NCBI GenBank assembly: GCA_024509875.1
Contig: JAMPIV010008533.1
Coordinates: 62,001 to 126,000, forward strand
Direction of reading: 5' to 3'
Length of the DNA: 64,000 bases
Source of the DNA: Oreohelix idahoensis
Taxonomy: Eukaryota > Mollusca > Gastropoda > Stylommatophora > Oreohelicidae
Under the pieces are notes generated by a model. It was not told the origin of the DNA, made no database searches, and worked only from the letters and a program-made list of their open reading frames with translations. The stretch's first letter is position 1. Each line of letters begins with the position of its first letter. The position numbers and the translations under genes were made by a program. Shown here piece after piece: positions 22,461-32,978 of the stretch.

Positions 22461-23247
22461 GGTGACATTGAAGTTGTGTGTAGGTCCTGCATGTCACTGA
22501 TGAGACAAAGGTGACATTGAAGTTGCGTGTAGGTCCTGCAGGTCATTGATGAGACAAAGATGACATTGAAGTTGCGTGTAGGTCCTGCAGGTCATTGATG
22601 AGACAAAGGTGATATTGAAGTTGTGTGTAGGTCCTGCAGGTCATTGATGAGACAAAGATGACATTGAAGTTGTGTGTAGGTCCTGCAGGTCATTGATGAG
22701 ACAAAGGTGACATTGAAGTTGTGTGTAGGTCCTGCAGGTCATTAAAGAGACAAAGGTGACATTGAAGTTGTGCGTAGGTCCTGCAGGTCTTTGATGAGAC
22801 AAAGGTGACATTGAAGTTGCATGTAAGTCCTGCAGGTCATTGATGAGACAAAGGTGACATTGAAGTTGTGTGTAGGTCCTGCAGGTCATTGATGAGACAA
22901 AGGTGACATTGAAGTTGTGTGTAGGTCCTGCAGGTCATTGATGAGACAAAGGTGACATTGAAGTTGCGTGTAGGTACTGCAGGTCATTGATGCGACAAAG
23001 GTGACATTGAAGTTGTGCGTAGGTCCTGCAGGTCATTGATGAGACAAAGGTGACATTGAAGTTGTGCGTAGGTCCTGCAGGTCACTGATGAGACAAAGGT
23101 GACATTGAAGTTTTGTGTAGGTCCTGCAGGTCATTGATGAGACAAAGGTGACATTGAAGTTGCGTGTAGGTCCTGCAGGTCATTGATGAGACAAAGGTGA
23201 CATTGAAGTTGTGTGTAGGTCCTGCAGGTCTTTGATGAGACAAACAA
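22461..23247. repeat. 49-bp minisatellite, 16 copies
   Basis: Unit GGTGACATTGAAGTTGTGTG, then TAGGTCCTGCAGGTCATTGA and TGAGACAAA. Variants are mostly single changes (GTGTGT/GCGTGT/GTGCGT). The unit is not a multiple of 3, so the minus-strand frames cycle through three readings and are not genes. Confidence 0.96.
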
Positions 23248-23956
23248 AGAATGGAACTACTGCTCCCTCGCGCATGTCGCATAAGGCAACTAATGCCAGA
23301 CTGCTTATGGGGTTGGCCACTTCATCATGTAAAAGAAATAGCAATAGAAACCATTGCTACAGCACTACGTACTGTGATGCAGGATTCTTGTAATAATGAT
23401 AACCGCAGTTGTGACTTGATGCTCCGTTAGGAACAAGGAAAAGAATGAGTGAAATGTTTTATCACATAAAGTCATCACTTTTATGGTAAAACGACGGACG
23501 GCAGTGGAAGTCACAAAAACACCACAGTCCGGTAGGAAGTATCATACGCTACATGGTGTTAAAAAAGACAAGCATCTCACAGAATGAGTACATTATCGAA
23601 ACCCATTGTATTTCTTTTTTCAACACCCATGGCCAATGCTTGTTTATTATTACATTCAACAAAATAACTTGGCTTAGCAAGCCGAAGGTCGTTGTTCTAT
23701 TGGCTAGAATTCTAAAGATTAGCATAAATGAAGACTCGACAGGGAAAATAAAGCAAGATATCAGATAGCCGGTGCATTGACTTACAACTTGTCGTCACTA
23801 CCTGAAACATCAAAATAATAATATGGACATTAAACGCATTTGATAAAAGGTATATTCTTGCCTTCTCTTTGCTAGTAGTATATACTTTTATCACCACAAC
23901 TATACCAACTCGCGTGAACAGCGCGATACACACTCTTTGGGCATGACGTGTCAGTG
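23248..23956. other. No recognisable gene
   Basis: No coding domain or repeat that I can support. Confidence 0.35.
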
Positions 23957-24098
<142 letters not shown>

Positions 24099-24206
24099 CT
24101 GTAAGTATCCGGCGTTGTCCGGTTTTTTCCTAGTGTTGTACGGTAGGTGAATTGTTTTATTGGGCCCGTCTAAGTAAAGAGTGAATGTTGACAGATACAC
24201 GAGAAA

Positions 24207-24760
24207 TGTATAGAAAATAGATTTCACAGGTGGTAGGTTGAGGGAAAGATATGTCCCTGGAGTGAGTAGGTTTCTCTCCTCCAGCCTATCCGTACAACTG
24301 TGCTTTGTTTACAAGACAGTCTATGCCTCCCTATCTAAAATAAGACAAGTTACTCTACACACACAACAATATGTGACAACAAGACACACACACACGTGAA
24401 AAAAACTAAGGGTAAATGGGTATGGGTCTGACCAACACACAAAGTTAAATTTCTTTGTTGTTTATTATCGCTAAACTGGTAACATCAAATCCCCAAAAGA
24501 TATCAAGAAATCATTTACTTACAGGGGAAGTAAAGAAGAATGGTACGCCTTCACCGTTTGGAAAAAAAAACCAAAAATATTAACCCAACGGTTGAAAGTT
24601 AGCACTTGGTTACAGAATAAACAATCTTGTTACACTATAAGACCAAGTAAAGTAAACAAAAATCAGACAACCAAATTAATAGATAGTTACCAGCAAAACA
24701 AAAATCATTACACACTCTTTCACTCAGTGGCCACTTCTCACTCTCTTAGCTATTGTCGTT
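24207..24760. repeat. Dispersed repeat B, copy 1 (pair with 60531-61230)
   Basis: Shared landmarks in the same order: TGTATAGAAAATAGATTT, CCAGCCTATC, CTATGTGACAACAAGACACAC-like block, GGGTATGGGTCTGACCAACA and CACAAAGTT, then TTGTTGTTTATTATC. It begins TG, as an LTR would, but no partner LTR or CA end is found. Noncoding. Confidence 0.75.
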
Positions 24761-26834
24761 ACCCGTGGGTCTGTGGTATCCCTTGGTAACAGATTATTCC
24801 TCGAACATAATCCATATTTCACTGTGATTAAATGTACCACACCAGCTGTCGAGGATACAAATTGGCCCCAGTTCATCCCAGAAAAAAACTAATGAGGTGA
24901 GCGCCGAATATGTTATTTTCCTCGATTAATCCTGGTAGCAATATAAATCGTAAAGGTTATCGTCACTGTTCTTAAATATCACTTTTCCTCCGATGGGGTG
25001 CACAGGGGAATATAAGTCTAGACACAGGAACTACAACTGAATAATTTAGTTGCGACAACGCTTGCAGTGTATGGGCGGGCGGGGAAAACCAGGCTTGTTT
25101 CCCGCTCGGTCTGGAACTTCTATTTGGATACGGTGTCATTACAAATAGGCGAATAGTGTGAGAATCCTTGATGTTTACCAATTAAGAAAGGGGGATACTT
25201 CTAGTATCTGGTTAAATCCGGTTTCTCCAAATGTTAAAAAATAATATCCTGAATTTGGTAAGTCTAGTATTTATGATTTTTAGTCACAATATATCATCGG
25301 GCTAGTACACACTTATAAATGATAAAGAAAAAGACCGCTGATCGTCAGGTTGGGATCAGGTCTGCGAAAAAAACAAGAAAACATTTGTGGAAAAATGCTA
25401 CCATTCTATGTAAATATATATATACATGGACGGGGACAAGACAATCTCTCATGCGCTCTCTCAATCCTGACGAATTTAGAAGATACACGGTGTTTGCCCG
25501 GCGCCTACACTCACAGAGGTCGCTGGCCGCTGATTTGGTTCGGACCAAGTCAATTATTTCTCACAAAACGCAACACGTACAACATAATCACCTATCATTT
25601 AGTTCGCTATTAAATTGTCGGTGTCTGTTACTTTGTCGTATAGTCACTAGAAATAATAGACGCTACAATAATAATAAATTACAAATGAAATATAAACATG
25701 TATTCTTTACTCCCACTGTCAGTCGTCTAACGCCTCTAGGTCCGGTCTGGTTAACAGTCGTGTTTATCTCTCTCTCTCTCTCTCTACTGGAGAGTTAAGT
25801 ACCGCGTCCGTCTACAATGTAAACATAATTACGGTCTCGTCTCAGGTATGCAGCGGTCGGGTGGCGTGGTCTAACATTTTAATTGGATATCTGGTTATGA
25901 AAATCGTTACGCGTTATTTTATTTTATTCGCCTTACTAGCAAGAAAAATCTAAGTGAAGTAAAAGGGTTTAACTTTAAATGGCTATCGCCGTGAAATATT
26001 TCTAATACTTAGAACTATTTTTCTCTTACCAGAAATCCAGAATGAAATCTCCACGAATCACTTATAAACAATATCCAAAAGAAATGGTTTTATGACTGCG
26101 CGCTAGACTCTTCTGACTGGCGACTGATGGCTGGGTTATAGAAACAACAGTATATTTATCATAGATTGATCTCTAATGGCGTTATTTCGCACTACTGTGT
26201 GGGACAAATTCAGGAGCTAGAGTTTTCAAGATGAAAGGCTTTACGTTTCGGTCTCCCAGAGTTTCTCGTCTGGAGCTTTGACCGACATCAAAAGACTTTT
26301 TGGTCTCCTAGCGGGTTTCCCTTAGAATGCCCGTGTTCCGAGATCAACGGATACTCGGGGATTCCAAGATTTCCCTGGGTGAACTTCAAAGGTTTTGTAC
26401 CGTTACTTCTCACGTGCTGTCTCGCTGTCAAGTATTACATGATTGACAGATGAGCTCGCGTGAGTGGAAGGAAGTATAACCATAGCGTGATTTCTTTCTT
26501 GCTATGACTGGCAGGTCTAAGAAGATTGTAAACACTGCGTTGGCTAGTGTTTAAAGAAAAGAGGGCGGGGACAAAAGGGTAAGCTGCAGACAGACAGGTA
26601 GTTTTCATGCATGTTTAGCTAGCAAATCAGAAAGCAGCTATTAGGTTGCGATAGGCTGTTAGATCACTGTAGACTCTTTTCCATTACACGTCACACCTAG
26701 CAACGGTTAATGAAACTTCTGAAAAAATATAAACGTTACAATTAATACATTTGACGACATCGTGACATATTTACTTATCTTTATTTTCTACATTTATTAT
26801 TGCAACATATCTTTTTAAAATAAAATTGTCTCAT
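24761..26834. other. No recognisable gene
   Basis: A long stretch without domain-bearing frames. The frame at 25319-25798 is compositionally ordinary and matches nothing I know. It may be the interior or remainder of dispersed repeat B, but the second copy ends too early to tell. Confidence 0.35.
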
Positions 26835-27945
26835 TTGGCGAGGCGCATCCCATTCAACCTAGACACAGGGTCTGTTGGTTATATTAAAGCGCACGTCCAA
26901 ATATAAATGATCTTATGGTTTGTTTCAATGTGCCCTATATTTTTTAACATACAATTTTGCCTCCTTTTGGTACACCTGTCAGCCTAGACAAAGGGACCGT
27001 TGGTTAAATTAAGGAGTATGTCCAAATAGAAAAAAACCTTGCGGTCTGTTTCAGTGATATGACTGATGTGCCTATATTGACCTGTCATTCGTTTTAATAT
27101 ACAGTTCTTCTGCAATTATAATGCGTGTTGTAAAATTAATCCCATCAGATTTACAGATCCTAAAGATTAACTCTGTCAAATCTCAAGAATAGATTTTAAG
27201 GGACGCAGATTTGTATAAAGTAAAAACAAACAGACGTTGCCATTTATATAGTCGATAAGAAGCACCAACCTACTATTAATGAAAGAAAAATCATTGGAAT
27301 TCATTTCCCTAGCCGAAACAAATTGCGCCTAAAAATGTTTCTACTCTGGAAGTAGTTCAGCAATAATTACATACTGTATCCATATATTTCGAAACTGTAT
27401 TATTATTATAATTTTTTGCTATAAAATAATCCAACACTTTATTTTTCTGAGTGCAATTAAAAATCCCACAACAGTTGGAATTCGTAGAGAGTAGGCATAT
27501 CAGGCTGATGCCCTGGCAAAATTTAAAGATTAGAAGCTTACCCACCACATAAATATTTATAGAATGTGTGATTCCTATATAAACACATTGGGATTCTCGG
27601 CGGTGCTACGGAGTTCGTCCACTGTGCTGAGATCCTCCTTGTGTGATCTAAGGGAGGAGATCGGAGCACTGTTGGAGTAGTGCGTGTACAATGAAGATAG
27701 TCAAACCATGTCAAATGTGACCTCGATTTGGTGTGGCAGCTTACTTCAACCTAGACACTGTGTCCATCAATTTTGTTAGGGCGCATGTCCAAAATGAAAG
27801 AACTTGCTGCCTGGAATAATTTGATTACTAACTATATAAGTTTTATTTCTTTTAAATAAAACTGATGTCTACTTTTGGTGAACCGCGTCCCGTTCAACCT
27901 AGACAGTGTCCGTCGGTTATATTAGGTAGTTTATCGAAATTTAAA
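26835..27945. repeat. Four diverged copies of a ~65-bp motif
   Basis: Copies lie at about 26838, 26965, 27731 and 27872. The common core is TTCAACCTAGACACAG(TGTC)CGTTGGTTATATTAAGGCG(C/T)ATGTCCAAA. Spacing within each pair is about 130-140 bp and the pairs are about 0.9 kb apart, so a larger unit may have been duplicated. The core has a small near-palindrome GACACNGTGTC. No function assigned. Confidence 0.6.
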
Positions 27946-28005
27946 AGACCTGGCTTTCTGTTTGAAATTTTTACTTTGTTTGGGGGAAGCGCAAATTATC
28001 AAACC

Positions 28006-28846
28006 TGTCTGTTTAATCTCGCAAGGCTAAAGGCAAAAACAAAAATCAGAAGGGTCACTATAAGTGACTTGTTATTCGCCTCACTTTGGCCTCACAATAA
28101 GTCTAAAGAAAACAAATGTGCTGTGTCAGGATGTGGGTGCTGCACCAGTTATCACTATCGATAACTATGAAGTGGCAGTTGCAGTTGTGCATCACTTCAC
28201 AAAACTGGGGTCTACCATCAATGACAAACTCTCTCTGGACACAGAAATTGACAGCTGCATAGGCAACGCTGCAGCTAACTTTGCCCGCCTGACATCGCGT
28301 GTTTAGGGAAACTCCAAACTCACAATGAAGACCAAAGCTGCGGTTTATAACGCCTGCGTCACCTGCACACTTCTATATCGTAGCGAGACATGGACAGCCT
28401 ATGCCAAGCAAGAAAGAAGGCTCAATATCTTCCATTTACAGTGTCTACGCCACATCCTCGGCATCTCGTGGAAAGATAAAGTGACAAATGTCTAGGTCTT
28501 GTCACGTGCTGGCCTTCAAAGTATGTATACAGTGCTTAGACAGCGCAGACTACGCTGGCTTGGCCATGTCCGCCGCATGGAAGATGGTCGCATCCCGAAA
28601 GATTTCTTCTACGGACAACTGGCAGACGGCAAAAGAACAGTTGGGCGACCGCAGCTGAGATTCAAAGATGTGTGCAAGAGAGACATGAGGGCACTGGACA
28701 TAAATCCAGCAGCCTGGAAGGATGAAGTTGCCGATCGCACCAAGTGGCGATGCTATCTGCGGTGCCACCTCAGTTTGGGCGAAAAGAAGCTCACACAACA
28801 AGCAGAAGAGAGGAGAAAACATCGAAAAGAACCACCAGGAAAATAA
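28006..28846 (+). pseudogene. LINE reverse transcriptase, C-terminal part
   Basis: The frame pieces read KAKTKIRRVTISDLLFA, then FGLTISLKKTNVL, KLGSTINDKLSLDTEID, NACVTCTLLYRSETW, CLRHILGISWKDKV, then RWLGHVRRMEDGRIPKDFFY and GRPQLRFKDVCKRD. This order is typical of the end of ORF2 in a common invertebrate non-LTR family. DLLFA is followed almost at once by the FGLTISLKK block, so the catalytic (Y/F)ADD box and adjoining residues are deleted. Stops at about 28303 and 28493 also break it. Clade not assigned. Confidence 0.8.
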
Positions 28847-29276
28847 GCAGCTGAAGGCTGTCACCTCAGGGGAGCATTCCCATAGTCAGTTATGACTGAA
28901 GGGGCTATTATTACAGTGTACTATTATCCGACATTTCCGACGCAATCTTAATAATACTAATGCTTTTATGAGAATGTATTTAAAGGCATGAGTTGCCTTC
29001 ATTGCACTGAGAAATATATGGAACTCCAAGACATCAAGTTCAACATAACATAAGAATCTTCAACTCAAGTGTCACATCAGTCATATGTTACTGTTCTAAA
29101 ACATGCAAACAGCAAAACAAACAACCAAGAAGTTGCGGACTTTCAATCAAATAAATAAAAATAAAAAAAACAGAAAAACAAAGAAATAAACCAGTGCTTC
29201 CTGAGAATAGAAGGACTGCGATGACAGGACAATATGACCAACGAGGAACCGATGGACAAAAACTAGATAAATACCA
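28847..29276. other. No recognisable gene
   Basis: AT-rich spacer between a LINE fragment and a minisatellite; nothing supportable. Confidence 0.35.
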
Positions 29277-31757
29277 ATGGAACAAGATGTGAGGAAATGG
29301 CGCTGGCGTAGCACAAGACACATACAGAGGAAACCAGATGATAGCTTTACAATGGATTCCATGTTCACGAATCTCCAGGATATGATACAGAGGAAACCAG
29401 ATGACAGCTTTACAATGGATTCCATGTTCACGAATCTCCAGGGTATGATACAGAGGAAACCAGATGATAGCTTTACAATGGATTCCATGTTCACGAATCG
29501 CCAGGGTCTGATAAAGAGGAAACCAGATGATAGCTTTACAATGGATTCCATGTTCACGAATCGCCAGGGTATGATACAGAGGAAACCAGATGATAGCTTT
29601 ACAATGGATTCCATGTTCACGAATCTCCAAGGTATGATACAGAGGAAACCAGATGATAGCTTTACAATGGATTTCATGTTCACGAATCTCCAGGGTATGA
29701 TACAGAGGAAACCAGATGATAGCTTTACAATGGATTCCATGTTCACGAATCGCCAGGGTCTGATAAAGAGGAAACCAGATGACAGCTTTACAATGGATTC
29801 CATGTTCACGAATCTCCAGGGTATGATACAGAGGAAACCAGATGATAGCTTTACAATGGATTCCATGTTCACGAATCTCCAGGGTATGATACAGAGGAAA
29901 CCAGATGATAGCTTTATAATGGATTCCATGTTCACGAATCTCCAGAATATGATACAGAGGACACCAGATGATAGCTTTACAATGGATTCCATGTTCACGA
30001 ATCTCCAGAGTATGATACAGAGGAAACTAGATGATAGCTTTACAATGGATTCCATGTTCACGAATCTCCAGGATATGATACAGAGGAAACCAGATGATAG
30101 CTCTACAATGGATTCCATGTTCACGAATCTCCAGGATATGATACAGAGGAAACCAGATGACAGCTTTACAATGGATTCCATGTTCACGAATCTCCAGGGT
30201 ATGATACAGAGGAAACCAGATGATAGCTTTACAATGGATTCCATGTTCACGAATCGCCAGGGTCTGATAAAGAGGAAACCAGATGATAGCTTTACAATGG
30301 ATTCCATGTTCACGAATCGCCAGGGTATGATACAGAGGAAACCAGATGATAGCTTTACAATGGATTCCATGTTCACGAATCTCCAAGGTATGATACAGAG
30401 GAAACCAGATGATAGCTTTACAATGGATTCCATGTTCACGAATCTCCAGGGTATGATACAGAGGAAACCAGATGATAGCTTTACAATGGATTCCATGTTC
30501 ACGAATCGCCAGGGTCTGATAAAGAGGAAACCAGATGACAGCTTTACAATGGATTCCATGTTAACGAATCTCCAGGGTATGATACAGAGGAAACCAGATG
30601 ATAGCTTTACAATGGAATCCATGTTCACGAATCTCCAAGGTATGATACAGAGGAAACCAGATGATAGCTTTACAATGGATTCCATGTTCACGAATCTCCA
30701 GGGTATGATACAGAGGAAACCAGATGATAGCTTTACAATGGATTCCATGTTCACGAATCGCCAGGGTCTGATAAAGAGGAAACCAGATGACAGCTTTACA
30801 ATGGATTCCATGTTCACGAATCTCCAGGGTATGATACAGAGGAAACCAGATGATAGCTTTACAATGGATTCCATGTTCACGAATCTCCAGGGTATGATAC
30901 AGAGGAAACCAGATGATAGCTTTATAATGGATTCCATGTTCACGAATCTCCAGGATATGATACAGAGGGCACCAGATGATAGCTTTACAATGGATTCCAT
31001 GTTCACGAATCTCCAGAGTATGATACAGAGGAAACTAGATGATAGCTTTACAATGGATTCCAAGTTCACGAATCTCCAGGATATGATACAGAGGAAACCA
31101 GATGATAGCTCTACAATGGATTCCATGTTCACGAATCTCCAGGATATGATACAGAGGAAACCAGATGACAGCTTTACAATGGATTCCATGTTCACGAATC
31201 TCCAGGGTATGATACAGAGGAAACCAGATGATAGCTTTATAATGGATTCCATGTTCACGAATCTTCAGGGTATGATACAGAGGAAACCAGATGACAGCTT
31301 TACAATGGATTCCATGTTCACGAATCTCCAGGATATGATGCAGAGGAAACTAGATGATAGCTTTACAATGGATTCCATGTTCACGAATCTCCAGGGTATG
31401 ATACAGAGGAAACCAGATGATAGCTTTATAATGGATTCCATGTTCACGAATCTTCAGGGTATGATACAGAGGAAACCAGATGATAGCTTTACAATGGATT
31501 CCATGTTCACGAATCTCCAGGATATGATACAGAGGAAACCAGATGATAGCTTTACAATGGATTCCATGTTCACGAATCTCCAGGGTATGATACAGAGGAA
31601 ACCAGATGATAGCTTTACAATGGATTCCATGTTCACGTATCTCCAGAGTATGATACAGAGGAAACCAGATGATAGCTTTACAATGGATTCCATGTTCACG
31701 AATCTCCAGGGTATGATAAAGAGGAGACCAAATAAGACAAAAACAAAGACACGTTGA
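29277..31757 (+). CDS. Open 826-codon frame made of 38 repeats of 21 residues
   Basis: The frame runs from ATG 29277: 16 leader residues (MEQDVRKWRWRSTRHI), then 38 units of consensus QRKPDDSFTMDSMFTNLQGM plus I, then KRRPNKTKTKTR and a stop. No indel breaks 38 units, so all stay in frame. The minus strand is also open for 703 codons, which shows that the repeat structure alone can keep frames open and weakens the case for a protein. Leader plus unit plus tail (WRW..TRHIQRKPDDS...NLQGMIKRRPNKT) resembles one LINE ORF2 C-terminus (WIGHTLRKPDDS...NPQGKRKRGRP) stretched by internal expansion. I therefore think it is a minisatellite in a dead LINE, not a gene; real expression cannot be excluded. 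Confidence 0.3.
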   Translation: MEQDVRKWRWRSTRHIQRKPDDSFTMDSMFTNLQDMIQRKPDDSFTMDSMFTNLQGMIQRKPDDSFTMDSMFTNRQGLIKRKPDDSFTMDSMFTNRQGMIQRKPDDSFTMDSMFTNLQGMIQRKPDDSFTMDFMFTNLQGMIQRKPDDSFTMDSMFTNRQGLIKRKPDDSFTMDSMFTNLQGMIQRKPDDSFTMDSMFTNLQGMIQRKPDDSFIMDSMFTNLQNMIQRTPDDSFTMDSMFTNLQSMIQRKLDDSFTMDSMFTNLQDMIQRKPDDSSTMDSMFTNLQDMIQRKPDDSFTMDSMFTNLQGMIQRKPDDSFTMDSMFTNRQGLIKRKPDDSFTMDSMFTNRQGMIQRKPDDSFTMDSMFTNLQGMIQRKPDDSFTMDSMFTNLQGMIQRKPDDSFTMDSMFTNRQGLIKRKPDDSFTMDSMLTNLQGMIQRKPDDSFTMESMFTNLQGMIQRKPDDSFTMDSMFTNLQGMIQRKPDDSFTMDSMFTNRQGLIKRKPDDSFTMDSMFTNLQGMIQRKPDDSFTMDSMFTNLQGMIQRKPDDSFIMDSMFTNLQDMIQRAPDDSFTMDSMFTNLQSMIQRKLDDSFTMDSKFTNLQDMIQRKPDDSSTMDSMFTNLQDMIQRKPDDSFTMDSMFTNLQGMIQRKPDDSFIMDSMFTNLQGMIQRKPDDSFTMDSMFTNLQDMMQRKLDDSFTMDSMFTNLQGMIQRKPDDSFIMDSMFTNLQGMIQRKPDDSFTMDSMFTNLQDMIQRKPDDSFTMDSMFTNLQGMIQRKPDDSFTMDSMFTYLQSMIQRKPDDSFTMDSMFTNLQGMIKRRPNKTKTKTR
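29325..31718. repeat. 63-bp minisatellite, 38 copies, with higher-order structure
   Basis: Units CAGAGGAAACCAGATGATAG, CTTTACAATGGATTCCATGT, TCACGAATCTCCAGGGTATG, ATA. The variant ending CGCCAGGGTCTGATA (NRQGLI) is followed by an AAGAGG-start unit; it occurs at units 3, 7, 15, 19 and 23, a four-unit period. A distinctive block of five units (10-14) recurs at 26-30, a 16-unit shift of about 1 kb. So the array grew by duplication of multi-unit blocks. Confidence 0.96.
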
Positions 31758-31932
31758 AAGGAACTGGAGACGTACGTTAAACGGGATGAAGAAGGTAGAG
31801 AAAGATAATGAACGGATGGCGCATGACAGGAAGCTTGGTGTGCATTAGTTCAAGGACGCATGACAGGAAAGCTTGGTGTGCATTAGTTCAAGGACGCATG
31901 ACAGGAAGCTTGGTGTGCATTAGTTCAAGGAC
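31719..31932 (+). pseudogene. Remnant of LINE ORF2 C-terminus with 37-bp triplication
   Basis: After the minisatellite, frames read KRRPNKT, then KELETYVKRDEEGRE and NERMAHDRKLGVH, in the style of the last residues of RTE-like ORF2 (TWKQLERLAQDR..W). At 31821-31932 the stretch GCATGACAGGAAGCTTGGTG plus about 17 more bases is repeated three times. Confidence 0.5.
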
Positions 31933-32070
31933 TATGATCCACAGTCAGCTGAAGGTTAAAGATGATCGTCATATTTGACCTCACGGATATACTTTTAGAA
32001 ACAACCAAGCCAAAATTAGCCCTTAAACAAATTCCGCAATCGTTATATAACATCCGCTTTACCACTTATC

Positions 32071-32362
32071 TTCTCTGCCATTTCCTGTGAACTCCAATGA
32101 AAAACTGTCAGACCTCTAGATGTGTAAGTCTTCTCGCTTGTAGCAAGCGATTACCCAATAATACACAAGACTTATGCCAATACAGATTACCCTACATCGT
32201 GAATTGTTTACGCAATAAAGATCGTGTGACATCAATGAAGGAATTCCTAACATTATACTGCGTCTGCTTCTCTTCTCTATCATTTCCCGCGAACTCCACT
32301 GAAAAACGTTCGTACCTCTATTCGTTCTGACTTCTCACTAGCAACAAGCGCTGCCCCACAAA
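32071..32362. repeat. Diverged tandem duplication (~202 bp), host site of the nested block
   Basis: Unit 1 starts at 32071 (TTCTCTGCCATTTCCTG) and unit 2 at 32273 (TTCTCTATCATTTCCCG). Unit 2 is interrupted at 32362 and resumes after 53053 with TACACAAGACGTCTGCCAAT, matching TACACAAGACTTATGCCAAT in unit 1. This confirms the true left and right edges of the 20.7-kb insertion. Confidence 0.85.
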
Positions 32363-32827
32363 TGTAACAGGGTAGACTATTAAGTAGCTACAACTGTTAG
32401 CCTTATAGTAAAGTATTTTATGAATGACTAGTTAGATAAATAAACTACTAGTCAAGATTCAATGACATCAACAGTCATGACACACATGAACCCATGATGT
32501 CATCAAACCTTGTGTGGCCTACATACAAGTCAGACCGGAAAACATTTAGATTAGAGAGAACTTTAAACAATGGTTGGTCATCATCACATAGAAACAATAA
32601 TTTTAGACTAGAGGATTCGTAGATGGTTAGGTTAAAGATTATTTCAACGGTCCACTAGCCCCCAAGACCAATCATTTGAAGGTTTCCGGTCTTAACTCCA
32701 ATAAGAAATATTTCCTCTGGCGAGCCATAGCACCAGACCAGTATAAAGACTGATGCATCTTAGAAACCAGACAGATAGAGAGAGCTTGAGGCAGTTATCT
32801 CAAAGCTAGTGCCAAACCGAAGGTGTT
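32363..32827 (+). repeat. Left LTR of gag-only element, part 1
   Basis: Matches 51865-52334 nearly base for base until the LINE insertion. The rest of this LTR is at 47355-48066. Confidence 0.93.
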
Positions 32828-32978
32828 ATCTTTACCCCTTTGAGACGTGAAGACGTGTTTTTACCTCCTGCTGTAACTTCTCAGGTTTGTGGTGTTAGCC
32901 TTAGCTGTTAGCTTAGGCTAGCCTTGTGACTTTGTTTAATCCAATTTGGTTTAAGTACCAAGAAAGATAGAAATAAGA

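Noticed and set aside
21390..23247. CRISPR-like array
   Set aside because: Repeats are contiguous without spacers and the setting is an animal genome.
22641..23282. Minus-strand frames with repeated TCRTYTQLQCHLCLIN units
   Set aside because: Generated by the 49-bp tandem repeat; unit length not divisible by three.
25319..25798. 159-codon frame
   Set aside because: No recognisable domain, ends in a simple CT repeat, no supporting context.
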